A stretch of DNA of 64,000 nt, taken from positions 456,849 through 520,848 of the forward strand of contig PCXY01000005.1 in the NCBI GenBank assembly GCA_002762785.1. Reading direction: 5' to 3'. Positions 7,219 through 16,919 of this stretch are shown here, one piece after another (positions within the stretch are counted from its first letter, which is position 1; each line of letters opens with the position of its first letter). The position numbers were made by a program, and so were the translations under genes. The notes under the pieces were generated by a model. The model was not told where the DNA came from. It did no database searches and saw nothing but the letters and a program-made list of their open reading frames with translations. This DNA comes from Candidatus Woesearchaeota archaeon CG10_big_fil_rev_8_21_14_0_10_45_16 (GTDB lineage Archaea; Nanobdellota; Nanobdellia; Woesearchaeales; GW2011-AR9).

Positions 7219-10035
7219 ATGGCAGTAGACTGGAGTTCCATCCAAAAGAAGTGGCAGGACAAGTGGGCTGAGGCAGAGCTTGGCAAAGCCTCCATAAAGA
7301 AGGATAAAGAAAAGTTCTTCATGATCTTCGCTTATCCTGGAATTTCCGGCTTCCTACACGTCGGCCATATGCGCGGTTTCTCTTACACTGATGCTATCTG
7401 TCGTTACGAACGATTAAACGGAAAAGAAGTTCTCTTCCCAGTGGGCACGCACGCTTCCGGCAATCAGGCTATCGCTTTCGCCAATAAGGTCAAGAACAAC
7501 GACAAGGATTGGATCGATTACCTTCTGAGAAACGGCTGTCCGCAAGAGAAGATCAAAGAGTTAGAAGATCCTCATAAAATTATTGAGTACTTCAATCAAG
7601 TTTACATTAACGATTATTGGAAGAAGTTCGGTTTCTTATGCGATTGGGATAGATTTACTTGTACTACTCTTCCAGACTATGAAAAATTTATCCAATGGCA
7701 GTTTAAAAAACTACAGCGGAAAGATCTTCTGACCCAGAAACCATATTTTGCCACGGCCTGTCCGGTCCACGGTCCCGTCGCCGTTGACCCTTCCGAGACA
7801 GATATTTCTAAAGGCGGCAATGCTGAGAAGAATGAATATACTTTATTGAAGTTCAAGCTTGGAAATGACCGCCTTGTTGCTGCTACCCTGCGTCCAGAGA
7901 CGATGTACGGTCAGACCAATCTCTGGATCAATCCAGAGGGGCATTATGTTCGTGTTGCCGTCGATGGTGAAGATTGGATCATGAGCAGATTGGCAGCCGA
8001 CAAATTAAAATTTCAGAAAGATGATGTCATACTTAAAGAAGATGTTGACCCCAAAAAGCTGATCGGAAAGTTTGCTGCAGCTCCAGTCATCGAGCGGGAA
8101 ATCCTCATCCTGCCGGCATCTTTTGTCGATCCGGCAGTTGGCAGCGGCATCGTCACCTCCGTTCCGGGGGATGCTCCCTATGATTATGTCGCTTTGCGGA
8201 CTTTACAGGATGATGAAGATGAATGCCGTAAATATGGCCTGGACATAGAAGCTGTCAAGGATATCCGTCTGATACCGATCATCACTTCTAAAGGCTATGG
8301 CGAGTTCCCAGCGAAAGAGATCGTGCAGAAGATGAACATAAAGACGGCAGACGATCCCAAGCTGGAAGAAGCGACCAAAGAGATCTACAAAGCCGGCCAC
8401 CATACTGGAATCCTTAGAGAAAACTGCGGGCCGTATGCCGGCAAGCGCACGGAAGAAGCCAAAGAGCTGATGAAAGCAGACCTTATCAGTAAAGGGAACG
8501 CCGATGTTTTCCATGATCTCAGCGAGGAGGTCATCTGCCGCTGTGGAGAACGTGTTGTCATCAGCCGTATAGACGACCAGTGGTTCATCCGTTATTCTGA
8601 TCCAGAGTTGACTGAAAGGAGTAAGGAACAGGCGAAGGAGATGCGCATCTTTCCTCAGGAATATGCTGAAAACATGCCTTCCGTCCTGGACTGGTTCGGC
8701 GACAGGGCCTGTGCCAGGCTTGGCAATTGGCTGGGCAGTAAGTTTCCGTTTGATGACCGCTGGACAGTCGAGCCTATCAGTGATTCTACTTTGTATCCTG
8801 CTTATTATATCGTCTCCAAGTTCGTCAACCAAGGAAAACTGAAAGCTGATGATCTGACTGAAGAGTTCTTTGATTATGTTTTCCTGGGAGAAGGCAAAGG
8901 TGAAGGATCGTGGAAGGAAGTTCGTGAGGAGTTCGATTATTTCTATCCTCTTGACATCAATCTCGGCGGAAAAGAGCACAAGACCGTCCATTTTCCTGTC
9001 TTCCTGATGAATCACGTCGCCATCCTGCCTGAAGAGAAATGGCCGAGAGGCATCTTCATCAACTGGTGGGTTACCGGCAAGGGCAGTAAGATCTCTAAGA
9101 GCAAAGGCGGCGCGGAACCGATCCCCGAGGCCATGGAAAAGTACGGCGTGGATGCTATGCGTCTTTATTATGCGCATATCGGCAGTCCGCATGTGGACGT
9201 GGTCTGGACGGAAGAGACAGTCATCAATTACAAGAACGCTTTAGAGAGGATCTATACTCTCGCTCAGGATCTCCGGCAGCTTGACGGTAAGAAAGGATCT
9301 ATCGATGACTGGCTGCTGTCAAGAGTCAACCGGCGCATCCAGGCTGTTGATGAGGCCATGAAGCAGTATGACCTTCGTACTCTTGCTTCTGAAGTGTACT
9401 ATTCTTTCTATGATGATCTTCGTTGGTATATCCGGAGAGGCGGCGAGAACAAAGCTGTCATCAAGGAGGTCTTTTCCATCTGGTGCCGGCTGATGAATCC
9501 GATCACACCACATCTTAGCGAGGAGTTGTATGAAGGAAACACTTTCGCATCTGAGAGCGAGTGGCCGGCTGTCGATAAAGAGAAGATCAGCGGCCAAGCT
9601 GAAGCCGGCGAAGAGCTGGTCAAAGAATGCATGGACGGTATGCGCGCGGTCCTGAAACTGGCCAAAGTAGAGAAACCGCAGAAGTTTACTTTGTTTGTTG
9701 CCGAGGCCTGGCTGTATGAATTATTTTTAGTCTTATCTAAAGAGATAAAAGTGACAAGAAATATTGGCGAGATCATGAGAACAGTTTTGGAGCATGAGCC
9801 TTTTAAAGTTAAAGGAAAAGACGTTAGCAGGATCGTCACTTCTGTCTTGAAAGATGTTAGTAAACTACCTTCACAAGTCACTTCTCAGGAAGCGGAGCTG
9901 CAAGTTCTTCAGGAAGCGAAAAGATTCTTAGAAGCAGAGTTTAGTTGTCCGGTCGAGGTTGTCAAAGCAGATGAGTCTGATAATCTGAAAGCTAGATCAG
10001 CCATGCCTGGAAGGGCAGGTATCGTGGCGGAGTAA
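7219..10035 (+). CDS. leuS: leucyl-tRNA synthetase, archaeal type
   Basis: The 938-residue enzyme charges tRNA-Leu. The class I signature appears as YPGISGFLHVGHMRG near residue 38 and the KMSKS loop as GSKISKSKGG near residue 622. An editing (CP1) domain with TLRPETMYGQTN lies between them, and the archaeal-type C-terminal region completes the normal length. The start at 7219 is 26 nt from the TATA centre (7190-7197); an upstream in-frame ATG lies within the previous gene. Its stop directly abuts the stop of the convergent protein kinase. Confidence 0.96.
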   Translation: MAVDWSSIQKKWQDKWAEAELGKASIKKDKEKFFMIFAYPGISGFLHVGHMRGFSYTDAICRYERLNGKEVLFPVGTHASGNQAIAFANKVKNNDKDWIDYLLRNGCPQEKIKELEDPHKIIEYFNQVYINDYWKKFGFLCDWDRFTCTTLPDYEKFIQWQFKKLQRKDLLTQKPYFATACPVHGPVAVDPSETDISKGGNAEKNEYTLLKFKLGNDRLVAATLRPETMYGQTNLWINPEGHYVRVAVDGEDWIMSRLAADKLKFQKDDVILKEDVDPKKLIGKFAAAPVIEREILILPASFVDPAVGSGIVTSVPGDAPYDYVALRTLQDDEDECRKYGLDIEAVKDIRLIPIITSKGYGEFPAKEIVQKMNIKTADDPKLEEATKEIYKAGHHTGILRENCGPYAGKRTEEAKELMKADLISKGNADVFHDLSEEVICRCGERVVISRIDDQWFIRYSDPELTERSKEQAKEMRIFPQEYAENMPSVLDWFGDRACARLGNWLGSKFPFDDRWTVEPISDSTLYPAYYIVSKFVNQGKLKADDLTEEFFDYVFLGEGKGEGSWKEVREEFDYFYPLDINLGGKEHKTVHFPVFLMNHVAILPEEKWPRGIFINWWVTGKGSKISKSKGGAEPIPEAMEKYGVDAMRLYYAHIGSPHVDVVWTEETVINYKNALERIYTLAQDLRQLDGKKGSIDDWLLSRVNRRIQAVDEAMKQYDLRTLASEVYYSFYDDLRWYIRRGGENKAVIKEVFSIWCRLMNPITPHLSEELYEGNTFASESEWPAVDKEKISGQAEAGEELVKECMDGMRAVLKLAKVEKPQKFTLFVAEAWLYELFLVLSKEIKVTRNIGEIMRTVLEHEPFKVKGKDVSRIVTSVLKDVSKLPSQVTSQEAELQVLQEAKRFLEAEFSCPVEVVKADESDNLKARSAMPGRAGIVAE

Positions 10036-11256
10036 TCATTTCCTCAAGACGATCGGTGGTGCTTCTTTAGGATCGTAACCTGGGTCTTCTTCTTCAGGAG
10101 CTTTTGGCTGTACTTTTAGTGTATTTCTTTCTCTCTGATCTGCGATGACAAATTCTGAGATTAATCCTTCTAACTCAGCAAAACTCCGTCTGTTTGGGAT
10201 AGGACTTAGGGGACTATTTTTAGAACTAAGGACCTCACAAAGACCGTCCAAAAAATTGACGGGATATTTTCTTTGACTTGCAAGACCTATTGCTCCTGTA
10301 AATGCATTAAGTGCTAAAGTTTTTTGTACTTTAACGTCATAATCCATCAGATGATTTTCTAGAAGGTATAGGTCTAATTTCGTTGGATTCTCAGGATCTA
10401 TCCACGGAAAATCTCTCTTTTCAGTAAATAATTCGTAAGCTATCAGACCGACTGCGAAACGGTCAGGGTTTGGAAAGTTATCGATTCCTCTTACCTGTTC
10501 AGGAGCCATGTACATCGGCGTTCCGGCAATCAGGTCGTCCTCCAGATAAACTTGGCAAAGGAAACTTCTAAGGTTCTCATCCTCTGGATAAGATCCATAA
10601 ACAAGGCCAAAATCACCGATACAAGCTTTTTCTTCTCTACGACTGTAAAGAATATTATCTGGTTTCAAGTCTCTATGCCACATCCCTTGTTCTTGGATAG
10701 CTTTGACTCCTTCTATAGTATCTCTTAACGCTTTCAGTTTTTGGTTGAAAGAAAAAGCAGTGTAGACATCTCCAAGAGGGCGACCTGCATCCTCCATAAC
10801 TGTCAGGACACAAAGGCCACCAACATTAACAACTTCTTGTTTTATGAGGTTAACAATGTTGGGAGAACCTTGCAGCTTTTTCAAAGCGGCTCCTGCGGCT
10901 AACATATTCTGCAGCACCAACGGTTGGTTTATTTTCTGCCCCGGTTTATATGGGTGATCAGCATCACGGTATAATCGTACATTTTGAGTTAACACTGAAT
11001 CATTATAAGTAACTTCAAATACAGTTGAACCATCTTTTCTTTCTCCAGCATATCTTAATGAAACCGGGGTCATGGGGAGGGCTGCATCCGGAAGTCTATC
11101 TGGGTTGTTGTCGATTGTTATCCTGGTCAGCAGCGCTACTTTTCGTGTTTCTCTGACTGGTCGATAAAGTTTGCTGAAAAAACCAGATGACTGATGGGGA
11201 TCTGTTTCATAAAGTTCTCCAAATCGTCCTATATGCGCTTTTACTTCTTCTACCAT
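10036..11256 (-). CDS. Hanks-type Ser/Thr protein kinase, divergent N-lobe
   Basis: The 406-residue protein carries an intact kinase C-lobe: catalytic loop HRDLKPDN (about 195), IGDFGLVYG, the activation-segment anchor GTPMYMAPEQV and DRFAVGLIAYELFT. A canonical glycine-rich loop and VAIK lysine cannot be recognised in the first 110 residues, so ATP binding may use a divergent N-lobe or activity may be reduced. The C-terminus is an acidic, Pro-rich tail. There is no membrane segment, so it is cytoplasmic. The start is 26 nt from a TTTAAATA box (11279-11286). Confidence 0.85.
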   Translation of the reverse strand: MVEEVKAHIGRFGELYETDPHQSSGFFSKLYRPVRETRKVALLTRITIDNNPDRLPDAALPMTPVSLRYAGERKDGSTVFEVTYNDSVLTQNVRLYRDADHPYKPGQKINQPLVLQNMLAAGAALKKLQGSPNIVNLIKQEVVNVGGLCVLTVMEDAGRPLGDVYTAFSFNQKLKALRDTIEGVKAIQEQGMWHRDLKPDNILYSRREEKACIGDFGLVYGSYPEDENLRSFLCQVYLEDDLIAGTPMYMAPEQVRGIDNFPNPDRFAVGLIAYELFTEKRDFPWIDPENPTKLDLYLLENHLMDYDVKVQKTLALNAFTGAIGLASQRKYPVNFLDGLCEVLSSKNSPLSPIPNRRSFAELEGLISEFVIADQRERNTLKVQPKAPEEEDPGYDPKEAPPIVLRK

Positions 11257-11365
11257 ATCTCTTCTTATTCTATCGCTGATTTAAATACCTTTCGTATTGT
11301 GACTACTGGTAGATAGGGACACAAAAGCAGCAATCTTTATTAAGCTGGAAAGCCCCATTTTGCCC

Positions 11366-11833
11366 ATGTTCAGTAAAAAGACCATCCTCTCTATCGCTAT
11401 CGCGCTGATATTGGCTCTTTTTATAGGTTACGGTATCGAGGTGTTTGATGCTGCTCCTGACCAGCCAAGGGATGCGTTCTTTACTCAGGAAGAATGTGAA
11501 CAAGCTGGCTTCTCCTGGCAGGAAACGCCGAAAAGGGCGGTAGAAGATCTGGAAACAGGGTATTGCGATACTTATGAAAAGTACAGCCAGGAAGCTGCTA
11601 AACATAACAAAGTTGTCTTCATAGTTTCTATCATCGCTGGTCTTATCGCCATCATCTTAGGGATAGTCTTGAAGATGGATGCGGTCTCCACAGGCATCTT
11701 AGCTGGCGGTGTGTTGATAATCTTGTACGGTACTATCCGCTACTGGCAGCTGGCCAGCAACATCCTGAAATTTATCCTGCTAGGGATAGCTCTGGCCGTC
11801 TTGTTGTGGCTGGGTTATAAGAAGCTGAAATAA
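11366..11833 (+). CDS. membrane protein of unknown function
   Basis: The 155-residue protein has an N-terminal helix (about 5-22), an extracytoplasmic stretch with two cysteines (CEQAGFSW and YCDTYE) and three further helices (80-150). I do not recognise a family. The ATG at 11366 lies 26 nt from a TATA-like TTTATTAA centre (11336-11343), so it is probably leaderless. It is followed 19 bp later by the PUA gene. Confidence 0.65.
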   Translation: MFSKKTILSIAIALILALFIGYGIEVFDAAPDQPRDAFFTQEECEQAGFSWQETPKRAVEDLETGYCDTYEKYSQEAAKHNKVVFIVSIIAGLIAIILGIVLKMDAVSTGILAGGVLIILYGTIRYWQLASNILKFILLGIALAVLLWLGYKKLK

Positions 11834-11852
11834 GGATCCCTCTTAGAAACAA

Positions 11853-12308
11853 ATGAAAGTCACACAGTTACGAAGCAAGGATCTTAATGCTTTGCTAGAG
11901 CAATATCATCTTTCATTCTCTAAGAAGGATTCCGTGCAATTACAGGAAGGCGAGCATAAGCTGATACTGGTCAATAAGAAACCATGTTTCTTCTATTATG
12001 GAGAGAGGGTCATACCTACCGTCAAATTTTTATTGGAGCAGAATGTCCTTGATCCGATCACCGTGGACATGGGAGCTGTCAAGTTCGTCGTCAACGGGGC
12101 TGACATCATGCGGCCGGGGATCGTCGCTATCGATCCTAAGATAAAGAAGGATGGAGTGATTTCCATCATCGACGTGAATAATAAGAAACCACTGGCTGTG
12201 GGAATAGCTTTATATGGCGCGGCGGAGATGGAGAAGATGTCTTCCGGCAAGGTTATAAAGAACATCCATTACTTTGGAGATAGTATCTGGAAAAATGATA
12301 ATCAATAA
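11853..12308 (+). CDS. PUA-domain RNA-binding protein
   Basis: The 151-residue protein has an N-terminal pre-PUA domain and a C-terminal PUA domain (about 70-145: VDMGAVKFVVNGADIMRPGI, then AVGIALYGAAEM). This is the layout of archaeal MCT-1/Tma20-like and related RNA-binding proteins, involved in translation or RNA modification. The specific target is unknown. It overlaps the downstream DUF192 gene by 14 bp, implying co-translation. Confidence 0.82.
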   Translation: MKVTQLRSKDLNALLEQYHLSFSKKDSVQLQEGEHKLILVNKKPCFFYYGERVIPTVKFLLEQNVLDPITVDMGAVKFVVNGADIMRPGIVAIDPKIKKDGVISIIDVNNKKPLAVGIALYGAAEMEKMSSGKVIKNIHYFGDSIWKNDNQ

Positions 12309-12624
12309 GACCCAAAACATCCTTGTCTCTAAGCAGGAAAGAGTCTGTTCGACGTCGTTGTCACAGATGAGGGGCCTGATGTTCAGGAAGCGGCAGAACT
12401 GCCTGATGACCTTTCCGGAAGAGCGGAAAGTTTCCTTACACATGTTCTTTGTCTTCTATCCGATAGATGCTTTGTTGTTAGACAAGAACCGTAAGGTGGT
12501 GGAAATCTACCGCAACCTTAGACCGTTCCGTTTCTGGTTCCCTCAGAAGAAGGCCAAGTATATCTTAGAGATGGCTTTTCCCGGGAAGTATAAGTTGGGA
12601 GACGTGTTGAAGCAAGAAACATAA
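12295..12624 (+). CDS. DUF192-family protein
   Basis: The 109-residue protein shows the DUF192 pattern: an early GLMFRK strand, then LHMFFVFYPIDALLLDKNRKVVEI and a final ILEMAFPGKY. DUF192 proteins are small beta-barrel proteins of unknown function. The ATG at 12295 lies within the end of the PUA gene. It ends just before the ArsR promoter. Confidence 0.8.
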   Translation: MIINKTQNILVSKQERVCSTSLSQMRGLMFRKRQNCLMTFPEERKVSLHMFFVFYPIDALLLDKNRKVVEIYRNLRPFRFWFPQKKAKYILEMAFPGKYKLGDVLKQET

Positions 12625-12626
12625 GA

Positions 12627-12656
12627 TTTATATATCATATGATATTTAGATCATAT
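12627..12656 (+). promoter_or_regulatory. arsR-copA promoter with palindromic operator
   Basis: A TATA box (TTTATATA, from 12627) has its centre 26 nt before the arsR ATG at 12657. Between them lie a perfect 14-bp palindrome ATATCATATGATAT (12632-12645) and an overlapping inverted repeat ATATGAT-N6-ATCATAT (12637-12656) that ends at the base before the start codon. The 7-6-7 layout fits an ArsR dimer site, and binding there would block TBP and the transcript start. Autorepression is inferred. Confidence 0.75.
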
Positions 12657-12971
12657 ATGGAACATACTTCAGAGGTCTACAAGATCTTCTTCAGCTCTTT
12701 AGCCAGCCCAAACAGATTACAGATCATCAACCTTCTAAGGAAAGGCGAGAAGAATGTCACGGAGATATCGCAAAGCCTCAAATTTGAGCAGACCATGGTC
12801 TCGCATAACTTGAGACGGTTGGAAAGATGCGGCATGGTCTTTGTCAAAAAAGAAGGGAAGAACCGTTATTATTCATTGAACAACAAGACGATCAAGCCGC
12901 TGCTGGAACTGATAGATAAGCACACCAACCAGTACTGCCGGCACATCGTGAAGGGGGGAGATTGCGCATGA
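12657..12971 (+). CDS. ArsR-family winged-helix repressor
   Basis: The 104-residue protein is a compact ArsR/SmtB-type w[23 protein letters not shown], the recognition helix [17 protein letters not shown], and a beta wing [12 protein letters not shown]-terminal [10 protein letters not shown] pair plus the recognition-region Cys could bind metal. Its stop overlaps the copA start (ATGA), and its promoter holds a palindromic operator, so it most likely represses the copper operon and lets go when it binds Cu(I) or another thiophilic metal. Metal identity is inferred from copA. Confidence 0.88.
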   Translation: MEHTSEVYKIFFSSLASPNRLQIINLLRKGEKNVTEISQSLKFEQTMVSHNLRRLERCGMVFVKKEGKNRYYSLNNKTIKPLLELIDKHTNQYCRHIVKGGDCA

Positions 12972-15589
12972 AAAAGACAAGCAAAGTTAAAGATCCTATC
13001 TGCGGCATGGAGATTGATGCTAAGAAAGCGACATTTAAATCAGAGAAAGATGGAAAGATATATTATTTCTGCAGTGCTCATTGCCAGCAGCAGTTTGAGG
13101 GGAAAACATCGAAGCATCCTGAACAGAAGAAAGCGGATCCTGTAGGAGACGGGAAAGTCAGCATCCAGATAACCGGGATGTCCTGCGCTAGCTGTGTGGC
13201 TAAGATCGAAAATGCCCTGAAGAAGAAGGAAGGAGTGAAGAACGCTTCTATCAATTTTGCTACAGAGAAAGCGATGGTAGAATATGACCCGAAGAAACTT
13301 TCTGTTACAGAAATAGAAAGTGTCATCGAGGATACTGGTTATAATGTAGTTAAGAAAGAGCCGGCCGGCATCCAGACAGTAAAGTTAAAGATCATCGGCA
13401 TGGACAATCCGCATTGCGTCGGCACTATCAACGGCGGTCTGGAGTCGCTGCCTGGCATCAAAGAGAAGAAATTAGCGGTAACAGAGAAGGCAGTCATCAG
13501 CTATGATCCCCAGAAAGTAAGCTTGGAAAAGATCAAGAAGACTATCAGTGATCTCGGCTATAAGCCATTAGAAGAGACCGCTTCTGTCGATACAGAGAAA
13601 CAACAAAGGGAACGTGAGATCACGATCCTGAAAAAAAGAACGGCGGTTGCTGTAATTTTTTCACTACCTCTCTTGTACATCGCGATGATCGCGCCTTTCT
13701 TCAGTTTGCCCTTAGCTGGTTTCATCCGTGATAATACTGCTGTGATCCAGCTGCTATTGGCTTCTCCAGTGATGGTTGCTGGCTCGGTGTTCTTCTCCCG
13801 TGGCCTCTTAGCTTTCTTCAAGACCAAAGCTGCTACCATGGATACATTAGTCGCCATCGGTACGGGCACGGCGTTCATCTATTCGATTATCCAGTCTGTA
13901 TTATTGTGGACGGGAAAAGCGACTGAAGTCCATCTTTATTATGAAGTTGCTGCTTTATTGATCGCGTTTATCCTGCTGGGTCGTTTCCTGGAAGCAAGAG
14001 CCAAAGGGAAGACGTCGGAAGCGATCAAGAAACTGATCGGGATGCAGGCTAAGACCGCCTTGGTGAAAAAGGGAAGCAAAGAGGTTGAAGTTCCTATCGA
14101 AGAAGTCCAGGCTGGCGACTTGATAATCGTCAAGCCGGGGCAGAAGATCCCGGTCGATGGCATCATTACAGAAGGTCATTCTTCCATAGATGAGAGCATG
14201 ATCACTGGTGAAAGTATCCCTGTGGAGAAAGAGAAAGGGGCCAGGGTTATTGGTGCTACTCTAAACAAATCCGGCTCGTTTGTCTTCAAAGCGACCAATG
14301 TCGGTTCCGAAACTGCTTTAGCCCAGATCATAAAATTAGTTGAAGAAGCGCAGGGCAGTAAAGCGCCGATTCAGAAGCTGGCGGACACTATCTCTGCTTA
14401 CTTCGTGCCGGCAGTATTGGGCATCGGCATCATCGCCTTTTTGACATGGTATCTTCTTGGTATGGGTCTCTCTTTCGCTCTTACTGCTTTCGTCGCGGTC
14501 ATCATCATCGCCTGTCCTTGTTCGTTAGGATTGGCGACGCCGACGGCTATCATGGTCGGCACTGGTAAAGGAGCTGAGAACGGCATCCTCATCAAGAGCG
14601 CGGAAGCTTTGCAGAAAGCGCATCAGATCGATACTCTTGTCTTTGACAAGACGGGAACATTGACGAAAGGCAAGCCTGAAGTTACTGATATTATAGTTAT
14701 GGGTGGTCTTTCTGATAAAGAAGTTTTAGAATATGCTGCCATAGCTGAAAAACGAAGTGAACATCCCCTTGGGGAAGCCATCGTCAAAGAAGCGCAGAAG
14801 AAAAAGATAAAATTGGCTGACCCTACTAATTTCAAAGCAATCACCGGTCGAGGACTAGAAGCCAAACACAAAGGAAAAACTATCCTTCTTGGAAACCGTA
14901 AACTTATGGAAGAAAGGAAGATAACGGTTAATAATATTGAAGAGAAACTTCAAAAATTGGAAAATGAAGGGAAGACAGCGATGATTTTAGCTGTTGATCA
15001 GAAAGCTGTCGGCATCATCGCTGTCGCTGATACTATCAAAGAATATTCACCAAGAGCCGTGGAGATCCTGCATCAGATGGGAAAAGAGGTTATCATGATC
15101 ACTGGTGATAACCAGCGGACTGGTGAAGCTATCGCTAAACTGGCTGGCATCAAGAAAGTTTTAGCTGAAGTATTGCCGGAAGATAAAGCCAGTGAGGTCA
15201 AGAAACTGCAGTCGCAAGGCAAGAAAGTAGCGATGGTCGGCGACGGCATCAATGACGCGCCGGCCTTAGCACAAGCTGATATCGGCATCGCCATCGGTTC
15301 CGGAACAGATGTGGCTATCGAATCGGCGGATATTGTCCTTATCAGAGATGACCTTAGAGATGTCGTCAAAGCCATGGAATTAAGCAGCTACACCATGAAG
15401 AAGATCAAGCAGAACCTGTTTTGGGCTTTCTTTTACAATACAGCCGGCATCCCTTTGGCGGCCGGAGTATTGTATCCTTTTACAGGTTGGCTGCTCAGTC
15501 CGATCATCGCGGGAGCGGCCATGGCTTTCAGTTCAGTTTCGGTGGTCAGCAATTCCCTGCTGATGAAACGGTGGAAACCGAAATTATGA
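12968..15589 (+). CDS. copA: copper-exporting P1B-type ATPase
   Basis: The 873-residue pump moves Cu(I) out of the cytoplasm at the cost of ATP. N-terminal order: a YHS/TRASH-like metal domain ([18 protein letters not shown]), an HMA domain with GMSCASC, and a second HMA domain in which the CxxC is reduced to a single Cys (GMDNPHC). The core has IIACPCSLG in the membrane, the phosphorylation site DKTGTLTKG, the HP motif [14 protein letters not shown] and TGES. The start overlaps the arsR stop (ATGA) and a GGGGGAG site lies 8-9 nt upstream. Confidence 0.95.
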   Translation: MKKTSKVKDPICGMEIDAKKATFKSEKDGKIYYFCSAHCQQQFEGKTSKHPEQKKADPVGDGKVSIQITGMSCASCVAKIENALKKKEGVKNASINFATEKAMVEYDPKKLSVTEIESVIEDTGYNVVKKEPAGIQTVKLKIIGMDNPHCVGTINGGLESLPGIKEKKLAVTEKAVISYDPQKVSLEKIKKTISDLGYKPLEETASVDTEKQQREREITILKKRTAVAVIFSLPLLYIAMIAPFFSLPLAGFIRDNTAVIQLLLASPVMVAGSVFFSRGLLAFFKTKAATMDTLVAIGTGTAFIYSIIQSVLLWTGKATEVHLYYEVAALLIAFILLGRFLEARAKGKTSEAIKKLIGMQAKTALVKKGSKEVEVPIEEVQAGDLIIVKPGQKIPVDGIITEGHSSIDESMITGESIPVEKEKGARVIGATLNKSGSFVFKATNVGSETALAQIIKLVEEAQGSKAPIQKLADTISAYFVPAVLGIGIIAFLTWYLLGMGLSFALTAFVAVIIIACPCSLGLATPTAIMVGTGKGAENGILIKSAEALQKAHQIDTLVFDKTGTLTKGKPEVTDIIVMGGLSDKEVLEYAAIAEKRSEHPLGEAIVKEAQKKKIKLADPTNFKAITGRGLEAKHKGKTILLGNRKLMEERKITVNNIEEKLQKLENEGKTAMILAVDQKAVGIIAVADTIKEYSPRAVEILHQMGKEVIMITGDNQRTGEAIAKLAGIKKVLAEVLPEDKASEVKKLQSQGKKVAMVGDGINDAPALAQADIGIAIGSGTDVAIESADIVLIRDDLRDVVKAMELSSYTMKKIKQNLFWAFFYNTAGIPLAAGVLYPFTGWLLSPIIAGAAMAFSSVSVVSNSLLMKRWKPKL

Positions 15590-15606
15590 AAAAAAAGAGG
15601 TGTATG

Positions 15607-16119
15607 ATGAAAAATAGAATGGTCGTGTTGTTTTTGATAGCATCGTTGTTCTTGATGCTTATGTCTGTCTTCGCAATGGCAGATGGTGATGAAGATTTCA
15701 CGCAGGCAGCTGGGCTGATCGACAGCAAAGTTTCCTGTGATGACCTGAGCGAGGATCAATTAGAGATGATCGGCGATTATTATATGGAGCAGCTGCATCC
15801 CGGCGTTGCCCACGAATACATGGATGCGATGATGGGCGGCGAAGGTTCCGAGAGCTTAAAGCAGGTGCATCTCAGCATGGCGAGGAGGTTCTATTGCGGT
15901 GAATCTCAAGGTTACGGCATGATGGGCGGTTATTCATCGGGGATGATGTACCGCGGCGGCATGATGGGAGGGGCCAACTGGGCCTATTCAGGTTACAGAT
16001 GGTGGCATGGCCTGAGCTACGTCTTGTATATTCTGCTGTTGATAGGCCTGGTCGTCTTAGTCTGGCTTTGGATCATGGTCCTATTGAAGAACAAAGGTAG
16101 GAAAACAAAAAAGAGGTGA
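15607..16119 (+). CDS. Met-rich secreted/membrane protein of the copper operon
   Basis: The 170-residue protein has a signal peptide (about 1-25), an acidic helical domain with two Cys (SCDDL and FYCGES), a methionine/glycine-rich segment (GMMGGYSSGMMYRGGMMGG, about 102-122) and one C-terminal membrane helix followed by a Lys/Arg tail. Met-rich motifs bind Cu(I) outside the membrane, so it probably buffers copper or hands it on after export by CopA. The ATG at 15607 has GAGGTG 4 nt upstream; ATG 15604 and the ATGA-overlapping 15586 are alternatives. Confidence 0.78.
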   Translation: MKNRMVVLFLIASLFLMLMSVFAMADGDEDFTQAAGLIDSKVSCDDLSEDQLEMIGDYYMEQLHPGVAHEYMDAMMGGEGSESLKQVHLSMARRFYCGESQGYGMMGGYSSGMMYRGGMMGGANWAYSGYRWWHGLSYVLYILLLIGLVVLVWLWIMVLLKNKGRKTKKR

Positions 16120-16122
16120 ATT

Positions 16123-16374
16123 ATGGCGACGAAAAAATGCAACGAGCTAGCTGCAGGGTATGCGGCGGCTGTTCTTTCAGCTGCAGTCATGCTGCTGTTG
16201 GGAATATTAGGGAACCTTAACATCTACATGGGGGCTGTAGAGCAGATGATCAAATGGCACGCTTTCTTTTCCCTGGACGTGTTGGGGATCATCACCGGGA
16301 TGATCGAAGCGGCGGTCATCGGTTTCGTGCTGGCGTATCTGCTGGTCTGGCTCTACAATAAGTTTAATAAATAG
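16123..16374 (+). CDS. small two-helix membrane protein (DUF5676-like)
   Basis: The 83-residue protein has two hydrophobic helices (about 12-30 and 52-76) and a Cys near the N-terminus (KKCNELAAGYA). It resembles the small membrane proteins called DUF5676 found in metal-handling clusters; I am not certain of that match. A GAGGTGA site lies 3 nt before the ATG and only 3 bases separate it from the previous stop, so it belongs to the copA operon. Confidence 0.72.
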   Translation: MATKKCNELAAGYAAAVLSAAVMLLLGILGNLNIYMGAVEQMIKWHAFFSLDVLGIITGMIEAAVIGFVLAYLLVWLYNKFNK

Positions 16375-16393
16375 GTAGGGTGTTTTAAAGCTG

Positions 16394-16882
16394 ATGGAGA
16401 TAACCAAACGGAACGCAGGGTATTTTTTTATCATTCTTTCTATTTTCCTGTTAGGGATCCTTATCTTTGTAAGGCTTAACTTTGACAGCGAAGCAGTCTT
16501 TCTCTGCGAAGCGGTAGCAGCCAATCCGGTCCTGACCATGGAGGATTGTCCAGCCCATACCAGTTCCACCCCTTGGCTGCTTACGTTGGCGTTTGTCATC
16601 GCTGCTGCGATCTTCTTTGTCGGCGTCTATTTCCTGCTGCCGGAGAAGACAACTACTGTAAAGCATTTTCAAAAAGCTGATCTCTCTGCTTTCGATAGTG
16701 ATGAGAAGAAAGTGTATGATCTTCTGAAAGAGAAAGGCGGTTCAGCTTACCAGAGTGATATTGTCAAGGCTTTAGAGATGAGCAAGGTCAAAGTCACAAG
16801 GGTTCTTGATTCTTTAGAACATACTCATTTGGCGATAGAGCGGAAGAGAAGGGGCATGACCAATATTGTTGTGCTGAAGTGA
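16394..16882 (+). CDS. membrane-anchored winged-helix regulator
   Basis: The 162-residue protein has two membrane helices (about 8-28 and 60-82) around a short external loop holding two Cys and one His (CEAVAANPVLTMEDCPAH), then a cytoplasmic MarR-like winged helix (about 105-162: VYDLLKEKGGSAYQSDIVKALEMSKVKVTRVLDSLE is its core region). The layout suggests a one-component sensor that detects metal or redox state outside and regulates transcription directly. No partner kinase is present. Its position at the end of the copA operon supports a copper role, which is inference. Confidence 0.75.
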   Translation: MEITKRNAGYFFIILSIFLLGILIFVRLNFDSEAVFLCEAVAANPVLTMEDCPAHTSSTPWLLTLAFVIAAAIFFVGVYFLLPEKTTTVKHFQKADLSAFDSDEKKVYDLLKEKGGSAYQSDIVKALEMSKVKVTRVLDSLEHTHLAIERKRRGMTNIVVLK

Positions 16883-16919
16883 GCATCAGATTTATAAAAA
16901 AGCAGCCTAAATTATGGTC

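Noticed and set aside
8203-9192. 329-codon open frame antisense to leuS
   Set aside because: It lies wholly inside a strongly conserved synthetase gene, has no promoter or family signature, and is a codon-bias shadow.
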